DNA from: Helichrysum umbraculigerum
Lineage: Eukaryota > Streptophyta > Magnoliopsida > Asterales > Asteraceae
Assembly: GCA_949592205.1 (NCBI GenBank)
Contig: CATIUR010000003.1
Span: forward strand, 19,368,501-19,432,500
Direction: 5' to 3'
DNA length: 64,000 bases
Each line of letters begins with the position of its first letter. Position 1 is the first letter of the stretch. Positions 1 to 12,312 of the stretch are shown here, piece by piece. Below the pieces are notes generated by a model, which had not been told where the DNA came from, did no database searches, and was given only the letters and a program-made list of their open reading frames with translations. The position numbers were made by a program, and so were the translations under genes.

Positions 1-1539
1 TGGTATATACCCAATCATGTCCCCCAGTCTAGTGTACGTTCGTTTTAACGTACGTGTGCTAGACTATATATAGATGAATGTTTTTGACCTCCACACCTCC
101 ATCTCGTAGGTCAGGTGAAGGTGTTTGTCGCTGTTTATTTATGTGTGTTTTGATGGTGCAGCGTGTGAGCTGCATCTTTCTTTTGGATCCGCAATGAACA
201 ATTTGCTACTTTTCGTGGTGCTCATGATGTACCTTTGTTACGTAACGCTTTCACTTTTTCTCTCTTTTCATTATGCCATTTTTGCTTGTTCCTTTGCATG
301 CATGACTTACTTGTTTAGATATCTTGAATGTATATACACGTATGTATAGAACGTATTCTTTTGAATGGCTGTTCAACCATTGATACTTAGGCTTATGCCA
401 TAGGTATATTACTGCACGAAGGAACTTTCGACTTCGCCAGCTTATTATCCCGTGATCAGCGAGATAAGTTTGAAAGATGTTAAAGTAATAACAACACCTA
501 GCTTCTTGTGAAAATGTGTTTGATAAATATTCATCAATAAATATCAAACGACGCATCGTACCATATCGTATACAAGAAGAAAGTTTTATATTTGTTTTAC
601 ATGTAACACTTTCTGAGATTGGTGCCCTCCGCGTTAGATGGACGCGGGTATATGTTTCGGTAAGCATCACTACCGAAGCTACGTTTTTTAGTAAAGTGAC
701 CCGAACCATGTGTTTACGAGAATATGTCGATCGTGTGCGTATAGTACGCTTGTGGTAATACGTCCGACCATCGGAGATCGTCCGTTGGCCTACGCTTGGT
801 CTAATTAGGGCGATAAATGTAACCCGTGAGTCTCGAGGCCATTGCCTAAAACATGGAGCTAGTTAGAGCAGTTGCTCAATCCATAGAATATGTGTATGCC
901 GTGGAACTGAGCTAATTCGAGGGGTTGCTCAACCAATGGAACCAAGCAGGATCATGTGTACATCGCGTGTACAGAGCTGCGTATAGAAGTTGCTCAACCA
1001 CGATGTTTAATGGAGTAGTATGTCACATTTATTTAACGCAAACAGTTTACTCATAAGCGGTATCATACCAGTGTTGTCCCCCAATCTAGCGTGATATGCA
1101 TTCAATAAATATGATGCTAGATTATATTACATAAGTGATTCCATAGTATCAGTCATGGGACGCGAGTTCGATCCTTTTGGATCATCGCCAAATGAAACAT
1201 GGGTTTCATTCTTTGTTGTGTTGTTGGATGAAACATAAGTTACATCCTATTGCCAATCGATAGATGAAACATGAGTTCCATCCTTACTAGATGGAACATG
1301 AGTATAAGGAACATGTGATGTGATTTGAGTAGCACCGGAGGTCAGTATCCGAAGGTAAATGTCGGACGGAGGTCCCTTGATAGAAGTCCATAAAATATTA
1401 GCATCGGGAAAGTGAACCAGGAAGGTTCGAGACCGTAAGTCAGGAAAGAAAGTTGTAAACCGAAGGTTGTAATACAAGTAGGTTGATCTAGGAAGAGCAC
1501 GACGTTCAGAGTTAGATCTGTTCAACACGAGCTGCGGAC

Positions 1540-4500
1540 TAAGCCTCGAAAAGGATAAGCCCTAGTTAAGGTAAGCAAATTTCTAAAATACGAGCTTCAA
1601 ATAACGTAACTCCCGATAAGGTGCAACTCCTGTTAAGATGAAGCGTCATTTAAACTGCAGCTTATGTTAACGTGATTTGTTTAAGATGTGGCACCGTTTT
1701 AAATGTTGTTCCAGAGTAAGTTCATGGTAACATGGAGTTCAAAATAAGCTATAGGAAAGAAGCTTCTCCTATTGAAACGAGATCTGATCGAGATGGAGCT
1801 CCGAGCTAAACGATAAGCTTCGAATGAGCTAAACTTTGAATCATATGCTCCGGAAGGTAGCTTTGGATAAGGTTGAAATTAGCTCTGATCACAGTGAGAC
1901 AAGTTCCGATTGAATCAAATGTCGGCATTGGTTCTTATAAGACGATATCCTATTAAGTTAGGATTAGGATCCGGATAAAAACGTGATAAACTTTAAAACG
2001 AGCTCCAATTAAGATGAGCTTCGAATTGCAAGATCGAGGTGGGGAGCTTCATAATGTGTGTTCAGGATAGTAACTTCCATCTAATGGTTTATTACAGTTT
2101 TAGGCAACGAAAGTTTAACTTATGAACATTTGCAAGACCTTCCGCCGGGAGTGAGCTTCGGCGAGCTGGTTGCCTAAGCCTCAGCTCCAGAGGGATGAAT
2201 TTCGGATGTAAAGGTGCGTCCACCTTCAGACATTCGTGCAACTTCGGCAATTCGAAGTGAGTTCCGGTAAGGACGGTCTTTGTGATAGCTTCGGCCTCTG
2301 GCCAAGACAAGCTTCAGAGTAAGCTTCGATTTTATATGAGCTTCTTATGCGTTAATCGTAACTTTAAGATACATCTGTCATTGTACGAGCTTCGGCTGGT
2401 TAAGACTCGGCTACAGCTAAACGGTAGGCCAACCGAACTCGTTTATGAAAAAGAAAACCTTTGTGAAAGAGAAAACGATTTGAGTTATTGTGGTAACTAG
2501 TGACATGTGATTCTTTGAGACCCGAAGAAGTGAGGTTGAGCTTCTTTGCCGCAGGTGCGAGTGAAGCATAAATGTATCTGGGCGGTATAACCACATATGA
2601 GACTTTAGGATAGATGCATCAGGGGAGTATAGTCAAAGGTGCGACGGAGGTGTAGATTTATTTGGACGGCATAGCCACGTCTGTGACTTAAGGTGCGACT
2701 TTAAAGTGGATGCATCTGGGCGGTATAACCTAAGCTGCGACTGAAGTGTAGATTCATCTAGCCCATAAGTGTTCTTAGGTGGTTACAAAACTATTACTTT
2801 TCAAAATTTGGGAAGTGAACGTAGTTTTATTTGTGGTCCAAATACCGACTGACAGTTGGCCACGTATGCAAAATATGGAGATATATAGTAGATCTGAGTT
2901 CATAAACATGTATACCTTGTTTATACCCAAGATTATGTTTTTAATGTGAGTAATAATTGATTGGCTTTTCATAAAAAAAAACAATATATAATCTTTCCCT
3001 TGTAAAGAATTTTCTCAAAAATTTATAGTAAAGTCTTATACACTTTAGTGTGTTATCGGTTTTTGAGGAAAAACTGAGCTTTAACACGAGCGTGTGTTTT
3101 TAAAGATGAAGATATACACAACTATAAAGCTTTCAAAGATGAGATTGATTCAGAACCTGGTACTCGAACACTAGTTTCGGTTAGTATATAAGAGATAGGT
3201 TCATAATTGTGTTGTCAGCGATGAGCTACTAATGGGTAAGACGAGCTCCGGCTTTGAAAGCACTACTCAGATCAAACACAGCTCTGGTTAAAACACTTTG
3301 CAGTTAAAACGCGACTCGGTTAAGATGCAGCTCCGGAGGAAATGTGCTTCGGATAAACAAACTTATGTTAGACAATAAGCTTCGGTCGAACAAGCAACGC
3401 CGAGTCCTGACATCATTTGGGTTAGACTATGGCTAAGGTGCTCAAGTCTTGAAAATATGGACTTTGGAATAATTTAACTACTGATAAGTGTGAGTTTCAA
3501 AACTAACTGCTATCATAGAATAAGCTCCGACTAAGAATAAGCTCCGACCGCGTAGGTAAGTTTCGACCAAGAAGGTAAGCTTCGACCCTGAAGGTCCGGA
3601 ATGGACAAGTTGGTAAATAATTAATGGTCATACAAGCTTCAATTGGGATGAGCTCCAACGACAAGGAACTTCGGAATGTATGAGCTTCGACGATAACGAG
3701 CTTTGGAATCGATATATTTCGTGAATAACGAGGTCCGGATGAAGTAAGCTCCGGACACCGTGAGAGGATGTGAGCTCTGTTTAAGTGAAGCTTCATGAAA
3801 AGCGAGCTCAAATAAAGATGTAGCTCTGAAATGAGTTACGCACGGAGGTTTCCACAGATGATAGTGGGTATGAGTGTCGGAGATGTCTACTGGATATTTA
3901 GCTCGGTGTTTTAATCTCCGGATTGTTACCTTCGGCCGGAAGTGATCTTCCGAAGGTTATGGATCGGAGTTGGTGAGCCAAGGATGGCTAGTCGAGTAAG
4001 GCTATCCGGAAGTGATGCTTACGTGTGGTTCCGGAGGATGAAGTTTCGGATAGTCATCAGCTTCGGCTGAGGTTAGTTCCGGTGGCGTTGGCTGGGTGTT
4101 ATGCTCCGGTTATGGGTAAGCTTTGGAAATATGAACCTTGGAATAAACTGCTACCAAGAAAAGCTTCGGAGTAAGTTCCGGCGAAGTCAAGCTTCGACCA
4201 GCATGTAGCTTCGGTTTGGGTAAGCTCCGATCATGGCGAGAAGAAATCGTAACTTCGGAGTAAGTTCCGACTAGGATGATCTTCGGAGTGCATACTTGGA
4301 ACAGAAAGTGCATACCATGAAGATCCAAAGGTGAGGTTGAAAAAAGTTGACCAGACTCTTAAACAGATGATGGTAACTAGTATGGAATATGTGAGTTAAC
4401 CGTAAAGATTGAGCTCCGGCTAGACGAGACTCAGCTCCGGCTAAACGATAAGCTTCGGAATGAACACGTCTCAGTAACAACGAGCTTCGGATGAGGTAAG

Positions 4501-4690
4501 CTCCGGATATGGTGAGTTCCGGCTAAAACTGGCTCCGGTCAAAATGTTGCACCGTAGTAAGTTCCGCGAAAGGAACATCTCCTACTGGAACGAGATCGAA
4601 AGTGATGAACCGCCGGTGTCTATCCGGAGATGATGCACCGAAGGTGGTGGTCCGGAAGTTGATGTGCCGAAGGTGGTGGTACGGAAGGGG
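1540..4690. repeat. Degenerate AGCTTCGG / GAGCTCCGG short-repeat field inside E1
   Basis: The stretch is packed with variants of two motifs, aagcttcgg and gagctccgg, at irregular spacing of about 12-30 bp, often followed by ataagc, atgagc or aagatg. No reading frame runs through it. The same motifs occur in the E1/E2 LTR (clusters near 6288-6310 and 15182-15220) and in the E2 arm (about 6640-7720 and 10313-10480). It looks like an old, diverged minisatellite that belongs to the element family. Confidence 0.6.
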
Positions 4691-5295
4691 CACCTTCTTT
4701 AACCTCAGGTTATTGTATTTATGTATATATTGAAAGTAATGCTCTTGGGTGGTAAAGATATATGTATCTGTACCTCATACATTGTAAAGTGTGTGCTAGC
4801 AATTAACTCTTATCAAAAATTGACTATTCGAGTGAAAACTGAAAAGGGGATAAACTTTATTCGATAAAATCATGCTTATTTGCACTTTTCCGATTAAAAA
4901 TAATGAAGCAAAGTAAAAGACTCCTTTTACAACATTACACGTTTACGCTAGTTCAGCATTTACTGAATTAGTCACGTGCGTTCTTCAGTTAACTATTCTT
5001 TTTTATTCTTTCATGCAAGATAGGCACACTATTATATGTAAGAAAAAGATTATATCCCATAGACGGAGGTGAGTACAAATGTTATCCATTTCTCAAAAGT
5101 GGGTTAAAGTTGCTCAGTTTTTCATAAAATACGGTTTTAAGTCCTTTCCTTGTAAGGAACCTTCTAAAAAACAGTTATAAAGTTTTAGACTCGGGTGTGT
5201 TTATTCGTTTTTTGAAGAAAACAAACCAAAACTGAGCTTTAACACTAGTGCGTACGTTCGTGATGATTTGTCGAAAGTAAACTCAATAATAAAGC

Positions 5296-5649
5296 TTATA
5301 AAAACGAGATCGATCCAGAACCTTTTTTAGTTCGAGAACGTGAGGAGCCACGTCTCTTTCTTCTTTTCCTTCTTTTGCCCGGATTAGCCTTTTTCTTCGT
5401 TTTTTGAGTGTGCTTCCTCTTCCGACGGACCTTTGCTGCCTCGGAATCTGAACTAGAACCATCAACTTCCTCCTCTGACTCGGTGGAGTCACCTGACTGT
5501 TCTCCGTAGGTAAGTTGCGTTTTCACACCATCCATTCGCTTGTTTTTCTCAGTTTCTTGTATTAGAGTGCGAAGTGCTTCGTGTCTTTCAGCGGACTGAT
5601 CTACGCGCACTTGCGGTATGGGATGTCCAGATGAAGGGGTTTCCTCCAT
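5296..5649 (-). CDS. Short basic ORF behind the E1 primer site (gag N-terminal relic)
   Basis: The ATG at 5649 is the first one after the primer-binding site and opens 117 codons. The frame is also open upstream through the LTR end, but that part has no ATG and is LTR sequence. The product has a hydrophilic start (MEETPSSG), an acidic Ser/Glu block (about residues 60-80) and a strongly basic Lys/Arg tail (about 81-110). It has no capsid domain and no zinc knuckle. Its position matches gag of a complete element, so I read it as a remnant or degenerate gag start. The function is unknown. Confidence 0.4.
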   Translation of the reverse strand: MEETPSSGHPIPQVRVDQSAERHEALRTLIQETEKNKRMDGVKTQLTYGEQSGDSTESEEEVDGSSSDSEAAKVRRKRKHTQKTKKKANPGKRRKRRKRRGSSRSRTKKGSGSISFL

Positions 5650-5662
5650 TCTTTCAGTTGGG

Positions 5663-5679
5663 TCCCACGGATGGCGCCA
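5663..5679 (-). promoter_or_regulatory. Primer-binding site of E1
   Basis: The minus strand reads TGGCGCCATCCGTGGGA two bases after the LTR end. It resembles the TGGCGCCGTCTGTGGG-type sites I associate with tRNA-Arg-primed Tat/Ogre gypsy elements; the exact tRNA is not certain. It fixes the transcription direction of E1 as leftward. Confidence 0.65.
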
Positions 5680-5681
5680 AA

Positions 5682-6472
5682 TGTTGAACCAAAAACCAGC
5701 AGCCCCAGGACGAAGCTTAAGAACCTTCTTCTGGACGATACTCAAGAGCTACGTCTCGTCCACCTGTGTTTGGTCTTTGCTGCAAACATCAGACATAGGT
5801 TAGGATGAAGGTGCTCGGGCCGAAGCTTAAGAGCTTATCGGCTGGCGATTCCCAATTGGTACCCGTATCTACGTTGTAGGTAGATACGGTTTGTACGCCA
5901 CGAGGCCGAGAACCTCCGACAAGAGGTGATGGTAAGAGAATAAGCTACGGACTAGTGAGAGCAAATATTCTAGAGAGAGAGTATATCCGATCTGGTCCTT
6001 AGGAGTGAGGAGGTGAGTCCCTTATATAGGGCTCACTTTGGGTAATAAGGTGCATCCCTACAGGTGTACCTGGAGTTCCGTTGGACAATAGGGTGCGTTC
6101 CTTTACAGGACTGACTTTGGATAATAAGGTGCGTCCCTGCAGGTGTACCTGGAGTTCCGTTGGACAATAGGGTGCGTCCCTGTCTTCTCGATATTCCGCA
6201 CCCGACACGGATTGGATTGTTAACTGTTCATTATTGGGAATGCCTATGGTCAAAGATTCTCTCGGACGTAGCTACTAATATTAGACGGAGCTTCGGGAGC
6301 TTCGACAGGACCGAAGCTGCGACATATTGGTATATACCCAATCATGTCCCCAAGTCTAGTGTATATGCATTGCAGATGCATGTATTATAGACTTAAGCTA
6401 ACACTTGCTACTTATATAAGATGGAGCTTCGGCATCACCCGAAGCTGCGGCATATTGGTATATACCCAATCA
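5682..6472 (-). repeat. 5' LTR of E1 (791 bp)
   Basis: On the minus strand the LTR begins TGATTGGGTATATACC and ends GGTTCAACA, directly before the primer-binding site. It matches, in inverted orientation, the LTR at 15028-15814 along its length, including the block around the GGTACCCGTATC/GATACGG motif. A TATA-like cttatatagg lies at 6021-6030. Two copies of a roughly 60-bp unit (6043-6100 and 6122-6178, period 79 bp) lie just upstream of the TATA on the sense strand. Confidence 0.8.
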
Positions 6473-7722
6473 TTTGTGAACTTAGATCTACCATATATCT
6501 CCATATTTTGTATACATGGCCAACTGTCAGTCGGTATTTGGACCACAAATAAAACTATGTTCACTTCCCAAATTTTGAAAAGTAATAGTTTTGTAACCAC
6601 CTAAGAACACTTATGGGCTAGATGAATCTACACTTCAGTCGCAGCTGCGGTTATACCGCCCAGATGCATCTACCCTAAAGTCGCACCTTAAGTCACACAT
6701 TTGGCTATGCCGTCCAAATAAATCTACACCTTCGTTGCACCTTTGACTATACTCCCCTGATGCATCTATCCTAAAGTCTCATCTGTGGTTATACCGCCCA
6801 GATACATCTATGCTTCACTCGCACCTGCGGCAAAGAAGCTCAACCTCACTTTTTCGGGTCTCAAAGAATCACATGTCACTAGTTACCACAATAACTCAAA
6901 TCGTTTTCTCTTTCATAAAGGTTTTCTTTTTCATAAACGAGTTCGGTTGGCTTACCGTTTAGCTGTAGCTGAGTCTTAACCAGCCGAAGCTCGTACAAAT
7001 GAGAGATGTATCTCAAAGTTACGATTAACTCATAAGAAGCTCATTTGACGCATCACTTATATAAAATCGAAGCTTACCCTGAAGCTTGTCTTGGCCAGAG
7101 GCCGAAGCTTTCACAAGGATCGTTCTTACCGGAACTCTCTTCGAATTGCCGAAGTTGCACGAATGTCTGAAGCTGGACGCACCTTCACATCCGAAGCTCA
7201 TCCCTCTGAAGCTGAGGCTCAGGCAACAAGCTCGCCGAAGCTCACTCCCGGCGGAAGGTCTTGCAAATGTTCATAAGTTAAACTTTCGTTGCCTAAAACT
7301 GTAATAAACCATTAGATGGAAGTTACTATCCTGAACACACAGTATGAAGCTCCCCACCTCGATCTTGCAATTCGAAGCTCATCTTAATTGGAGCTCGTGT
7401 TAAAGTTTATCACGTTTTTATCCGGATCCTAATCCTCACATTCAATCCTAACTTAATAGGATATCGTCTTATAAGAACCAATTCCGACATTTGATTCAAT
7501 CGGAGCTTGTCCCACTGTGATCAGAGCTAATTTCAACCTTATCCAAAGCTACCTTCCGGGGCATATGATTCAAAGTTTAGCTCATTCGAAGCTTACCGTT
7601 TAGCTCGGAGCTCCATCTCGATCAGATCTCGTTTCAATAGGAGACGCTTCTTTCCTATAGCTTATGTTGAACTCCATGTTACCAGGAACTTACTGTGGAA
7701 CAACATTTAAAACGGTGCCACA

Positions 7723-10307
7723 TGTAACAACCGCCAAATTAGGACTAGTAATTAGTGCCTAATTCTCTGTTAATACATGTAATTAGTTCTGTGTTAGGCT
7801 AATTAATGTATCGAATTATATATATTGTTGAATATATACGAAAATGCGATTTGATTACATCGTACGCAATATAAATCGAATGTATTTCGATTCAATTTTA
7901 TACGGACGTTGGTGACCAATTTTATTAAGTAACTCGGTTATGTTAAAAATATTATCTGAATAATGTTAGAATTACAAATTGTATCATACCAACAATACTT
8001 ACACAATTTAAAATATTAAAACGCGCAAACCAAATAAACAAACTTACATTTTATAACGCAAATATAAATTGATTTGTAAAATATTTAAATAAAATATCGC
8101 GTAATAATTTGTATTTTAAAACTTATAGTTAAAATGTAAAATAATTATTTAACGTTTAAACGACGGAGTAAACGAACACCGCACGGACCGTAAATGCGGA
8201 GACTGAAAGTTGGAGGTTAAACCCCCAACTCCCTTTCTCTCTTTCTCATTTCTCACCACACTCTCTCTTTCTTACTCCCTCCTCTCCCTTTTTCTCTCAA
8301 TTCACCAAACACCCTTAACCTCACAAAATCATCAAATAACATAATCAAACGCACTCGTATCATCAATATTTTGAGAGATTCACGACCACCTCGCGACGAT
8401 CTACATTTCTATCTTTCCGGATTTCCATTTCGGCAATTTGTAAGTTTCCGACAAAATCCCGAAATCTCTCGATTCTTAGTATTTTTCACTTGTAGTTGTT
8501 ATTATAACTTGTATATGTCCCTTGCTAAGTATAGAACACGATTTCATAGCTTAAAAACGGGTTTGAAATGGGTATTTGGCCGGAAAATTCTTGACAGCCG
8601 GACTTTCTGGGCTGATGTTCTTCCATGCGACACAAGCCTTGTGTCGCATGTTGTGTCGTATTTTGCCCCTTGTGTCGTATAAAATCCGCTATGTCGCACC
8701 TTGTGTCGTACCAAAGAATTTGTGTCGCAAACTTTGCGACACAACCATTATGTCGTATTCTATGTCGTATTTTCATACGACACAATCACTATGTCGCTGT
8801 TGAATCAGCATCTCGCATCTATGCGACACAACCTTTGTGTCGCATAGACATTGTGTCGCATTCCTATGCGACACAACCCTTGTGTCGCATTCCTATGCGA
8901 CACAACCCTTGTGTCGCATGACAAACTTTTGTGTCGCATATTGTGTCGCATATTGTGTCGCAAAACACATAAAACTCAGATTTTTACTAAGTGTTTAGAC
9001 TCGAAATTTATCACTCGATTTTACACGAATTCAGATCCCAGATGCGTTTTTCACCAAAGCAATATAGTTGAAATAAAATTTTTTCGAGCTGACCTGGCAT
9101 CTGGACCCCAGCCAGGGGCCAGCCCCTTGGACCCCGCCAGGGGCGCTGCCCCCGGACCCCCGTACTTAGATTCCGTAAGCACATTTCTCACCAAGTGTCA
9201 AACTTGTATGACTTCAAAACGCTTAAACGATACAACTTTTCAAACATAATGGAATATACTTTTCGAGTATAACACTTCGAAATCAATGTGATAACATCAG
9301 GACTATTATTACAATTAATCACCAACGGGCCGTACATGTTTTCAAACACTTAACAAATCAACCAAATCGTAGTAATTTGGACATATATATAGTTGTGTAA
9401 CAACTACAAGGGTGATCTTTTGAGATACCCAATCATGTTTATAACCATCGCGTGTCGTGGACACCCTCAGGTTACAAGTCTTTAGACTTCATCACTCGGC
9501 TAATCAACTTACGTTTATTTAAACGCTTTCAGACTCAGGTGAGTCTCATGGCCCCTCTTTTTACTGTTTTACTCAGGGGTGTGATATATTGCTCAATTTT
9601 AACATGTGAACGCAAGTACAAACATTTCATATACTACATGAGTTTTTCACAACTAATCATTTAAAGTCCTCCGTCAGCATAGTTGTTAATACGTTGTAGC
9701 GTGAATATTAGTATATGGTACCATATAGGATTGACCCTCCTCGTTCGGGTTAGCAAGCACTAACCGGGTAAACGGACGTACTAATATTTGGGAAGACGAA
9801 TGTTGATTAGGCATTCGTGGAGGCACCTCGCCCGGAATTCTCTATAGGGGACCCGGCCCTCGAGTTAAGCTCAACTATGTGCTCATGGCTGTATACATAC
9901 ACATTATCAATTGCTAGATGCAATTCAATTATTTAAATCTTGCGGTTCATACTTTATTACTTGATTTCAAACCTGTGAGCTCACCAGCTTTAGCTGACCC
10001 ATTTAGCATGTATCGTAGGTACCAAGCAGTAGGCTGTTTCTACTTCAGGACTTCTAGCTCGAGTCAGCATACAGACGTTTTAGATTTTCTTGCATTAGTA
10101 TATTTTGTACAAGTACTTATGTACTGAAATCTCCTTTTATTTAAACTCGAGCTATGTAAAGCTATAAATGTTATAAACATTTCAATATCAATATATTTTG
10201 TTAAAACGACGCATATAGAGTCGTTTACTATATATCTTTGTGCTTTGTTATTGATTAGTAACACCCAAATCAAGCTTCCGCAAATCATCAAATTTGAGGG
10301 TGTTACA
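7723..10307 (+). mobile_element. S1: solo LTR of a TGTAACACC-type element (2,585 bp)
   Basis: The segment starts TGTAACAACC and ends GGGTGTTACA. It is flanked by a perfect 5-bp duplication, ccaca (7718-7722 and 10308-10312), and the E1 arm has the uninterrupted site. There is no internal region or second LTR, so this is a solo LTR. Its 3' end (gcttccgcaaatcatc near 10275) matches the ends of the LTRs at 12313 and 28056, which gives plus-strand sense. Sense order: pyrimidine-rich patch (about 8220-8300), hairpin array (8625-8968), GC-rich proline-codon-like patch (9093-9166), then AT-rich DNA. The Cys-rich ORFs here arise from the GCGACACA repeats. Confidence 0.9.
8625..8968 (+). repeat. GCGACACA inverted-repeat (hairpin) array in S1
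   Basis: About twenty copies of tgcgacaca or its complement tgtgtcgca alternate in orientation and form back-to-back potential stem-loops, for example atgcgacacaaccc followed by ttgtgtcgcat. Some pairs change together: tacgacaca pairs with tgtgtcgta, and tttgcgacacaa with ttgtgtcgcaaa. The array starts 902 bp from the LTR 5' end. Confidence 0.85.
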
Positions 10308-12068
10308 CCACATCTTAAACAAATCACGTTAACATAAGCTGCAGTTTAAATGACGCTTCATCTTAACAGGAGTTGCACCTTATCGGGAGTTACGTTATTT
10401 GAAGCTCGTATTTTAGAAATTTGCTTACCTTAACTAGGGCTTATCCTTTTCGAGGCTTAGTCCGCAGCTCGTGTTGAACAGATCTAACTCTGAACGTCGT
10501 GCTCTTCCTAGATCAACCTACTTGTATTACAACCTTCGGTTTACAACTTTCTTTCCTGACTTACGGTCTCGAACCTTCCTGCTTCACTTTCCCGATGCTA
10601 ATATTTTATGGACTTCTATCAAGGGACCTCCGTCCGACATTTACCTCCGGATGCTGACCTCCGGTGCTACTCAAATCACAGCACATGTTCCTTATACTCA
10701 TGTCCCATCTAGTAAGGATGGAACTCATGTTTCATCTAACAATGGGCAATAGGATGTAACTTATGTTTCATCCAACAACACAACAAAGAATGAAACCCAT
10801 GTTTCATTTGGCGATGATCCAAAAGGATCGAACTCGCGTTCCATGACTGATACTATGGAATCACTTATGTAATATAATCTAGCATCATATTTATTGAATG
10901 CATATCACGCTAGATTGGGGGACAACACTGGTATGATACCGCTTATGAGTAAACTGTTTGCTTTAAATAAATGTGACATACGCATACAAATACTACTCCA
11001 TTAAACATCGTGGTTGAACAACTTCTATACGCAGCTCTGTACACGCGATGTACACATGATCCTGCTTGGTTCCATTGGTTGAGCAACCCCTCGAATTAGC
11101 TCAGTTCCACGGCATACACATATTCTATGGATTTAGCAACTGCTCTAACTAGCTCCATGTTTTGGGCAATGGCCTCGACACTCACGGGTTACATTTATCG
11201 CCCTAATTAGACCAAGCGTAGGCCAACGGTCGATCTCCGATGGTCAGACGTATTACCACAAGCGTACTATACAACACATTTAACAGCTGTAGGAGTCGAA
11301 ATATTCCTCCATAAAGTAATGTACTTTAGGCAACGGCCTCTGTACCGATGGTTGATCACCCATCTAAAATATTACGATCCATGGACAAAAATATTATGAT
11401 CCATTGTAAAGATGAACAACAATCAAAGAGGAGGAACAAAGCCAGCGGATATGTAAAGTTTAGCATTATGTGGTCGAGACCATATTATACTAAACGGGGG
11501 GACATGTTGAGGTATATATGTCCCGGACCTATGAACCGAAAGGATTGGATTGTACCATGTAAGTTTAGCATTATATGGTTGAGACCATATGAACTTGCTA
11601 AAAGTGACGGAACTAGTTTACCACGTTCGTGGAACGTTGCTAATCTTCGTAAGTGTTATTTGTAGACTAATGAACTCTCATGTAAGCAATACAACGATGT
11701 AGTGGTTTGATATTCAGTGGTTTGATATTCTTTTGGCAATCTAATATATCAAACACAATTCCATGAGAAAACGTTCGGTATCATTGCAAGTAACTTACAA
11801 CTTATCTCACTGATCATGAGATAATAAGCTGGCGAGGTCGAAAGTTCCCTCGTGCAGTAATATACCTATGGCATAAGCCTAAGTATCAATGGTTGAACAC
11901 CCATTCAAAAGACTACGTTCTATACATACGTGTATATACAATAAAGCGCATTGAGTATACTCACAATCAACTACATAGTTGCAAACAACTATAAAACAGA
12001 CCATACGCAACAATATGACAACAACAAGGTCATGCAAATAAGTTAAGAGGGAACATCAAGGGGAAGGA

Positions 12069-12251
12069 TCAAGCAGCTTCGTGGGCAAAGTTAGCACCTA
12101 GAACGATTTTCTTGAACTCGGCAGGAGGAAGGTCGCGACTATCAGCAATGAGATCCAAATAAGGATAGGTCGCTTCCTTCAACTCCTTCTCCGCCTTTTG
12201 AAGCTTATCCGCAGCATGAGCATCATGTCCAGGTTCGGGAGTTGCGTACAT
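12069..12251 (-). pseudogene. Small protein-like relic in E2 (60 codons, unidentified)
   Basis: An ATG opens at 12251 and the frame stops at 12069. The sequence is more protein-like than its surroundings: a charged helix-prone run (ADKLQKAEKELKEA, about residues 14-27), then YPYLDLIADSRDLPP. It recalls the C-terminal end of Gag-like or transposon-borne plant proteins, but I cannot name the family. The matching E1 region (about 1-340) does not preserve it. It could also be a captured host fragment or chance. Confidence 0.25.
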
Positions 12252-12312
12252 AGTCTAGAGCAAGTGCGTCCAGACACACTTACACTAGACTAGGGGACAT
12301 GATCGGCTATAT

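Larger units (their letters stand above)
1..6472 (-). mobile_element. E1: LARD-like LTR retrotransposon, minus strand, 3' end beyond the window
   Basis: Read on the minus strand, this element starts with a 5' LTR (5682-6472), then a primer-binding site, one short basic ORF, and about 5.3 kb of apparently non-coding DNA that runs off the left edge. No gag capsid, protease, RT, RNase H or integrase reading frame is visible, so it looks like a large non-autonomous derivative. Bases 1-2906 are an inverted copy of E2 (6473 onward, once the inserted solo LTR is removed). The homology starts in E2 at the base next to the E1 LTR, as expected if E1 inserted into another member of its own family. Expected target duplication: tttgt at 6473-6477; the partner is outside the window. 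Confidence 0.7.

Noticed and set aside
1247..1528. 93-codon frame repeated in E1 (minus) and E2 (10471-10752, plus)
   Set aside because: It starts with TTG, has no family likeness, and is shared only because E1 and E2 are homologous; no coding constraint can be claimed from two copies.
2092..2984. Other open frames mirrored between the E1 and E2 arms (for example at 6785-7304)
   Set aside because: They follow from the inverted homology and the AGCTTCGG words; no domain or start context supports them.
8625..8968. CRISPR-like or coding signal from regular GCGACACA repeats (Cys-rich open frames)
   Set aside because: The repeats alternate in orientation with no constant-length spacers, the locus is a plant solo LTR, and the Cys-rich peptides are just translation of the repeat.
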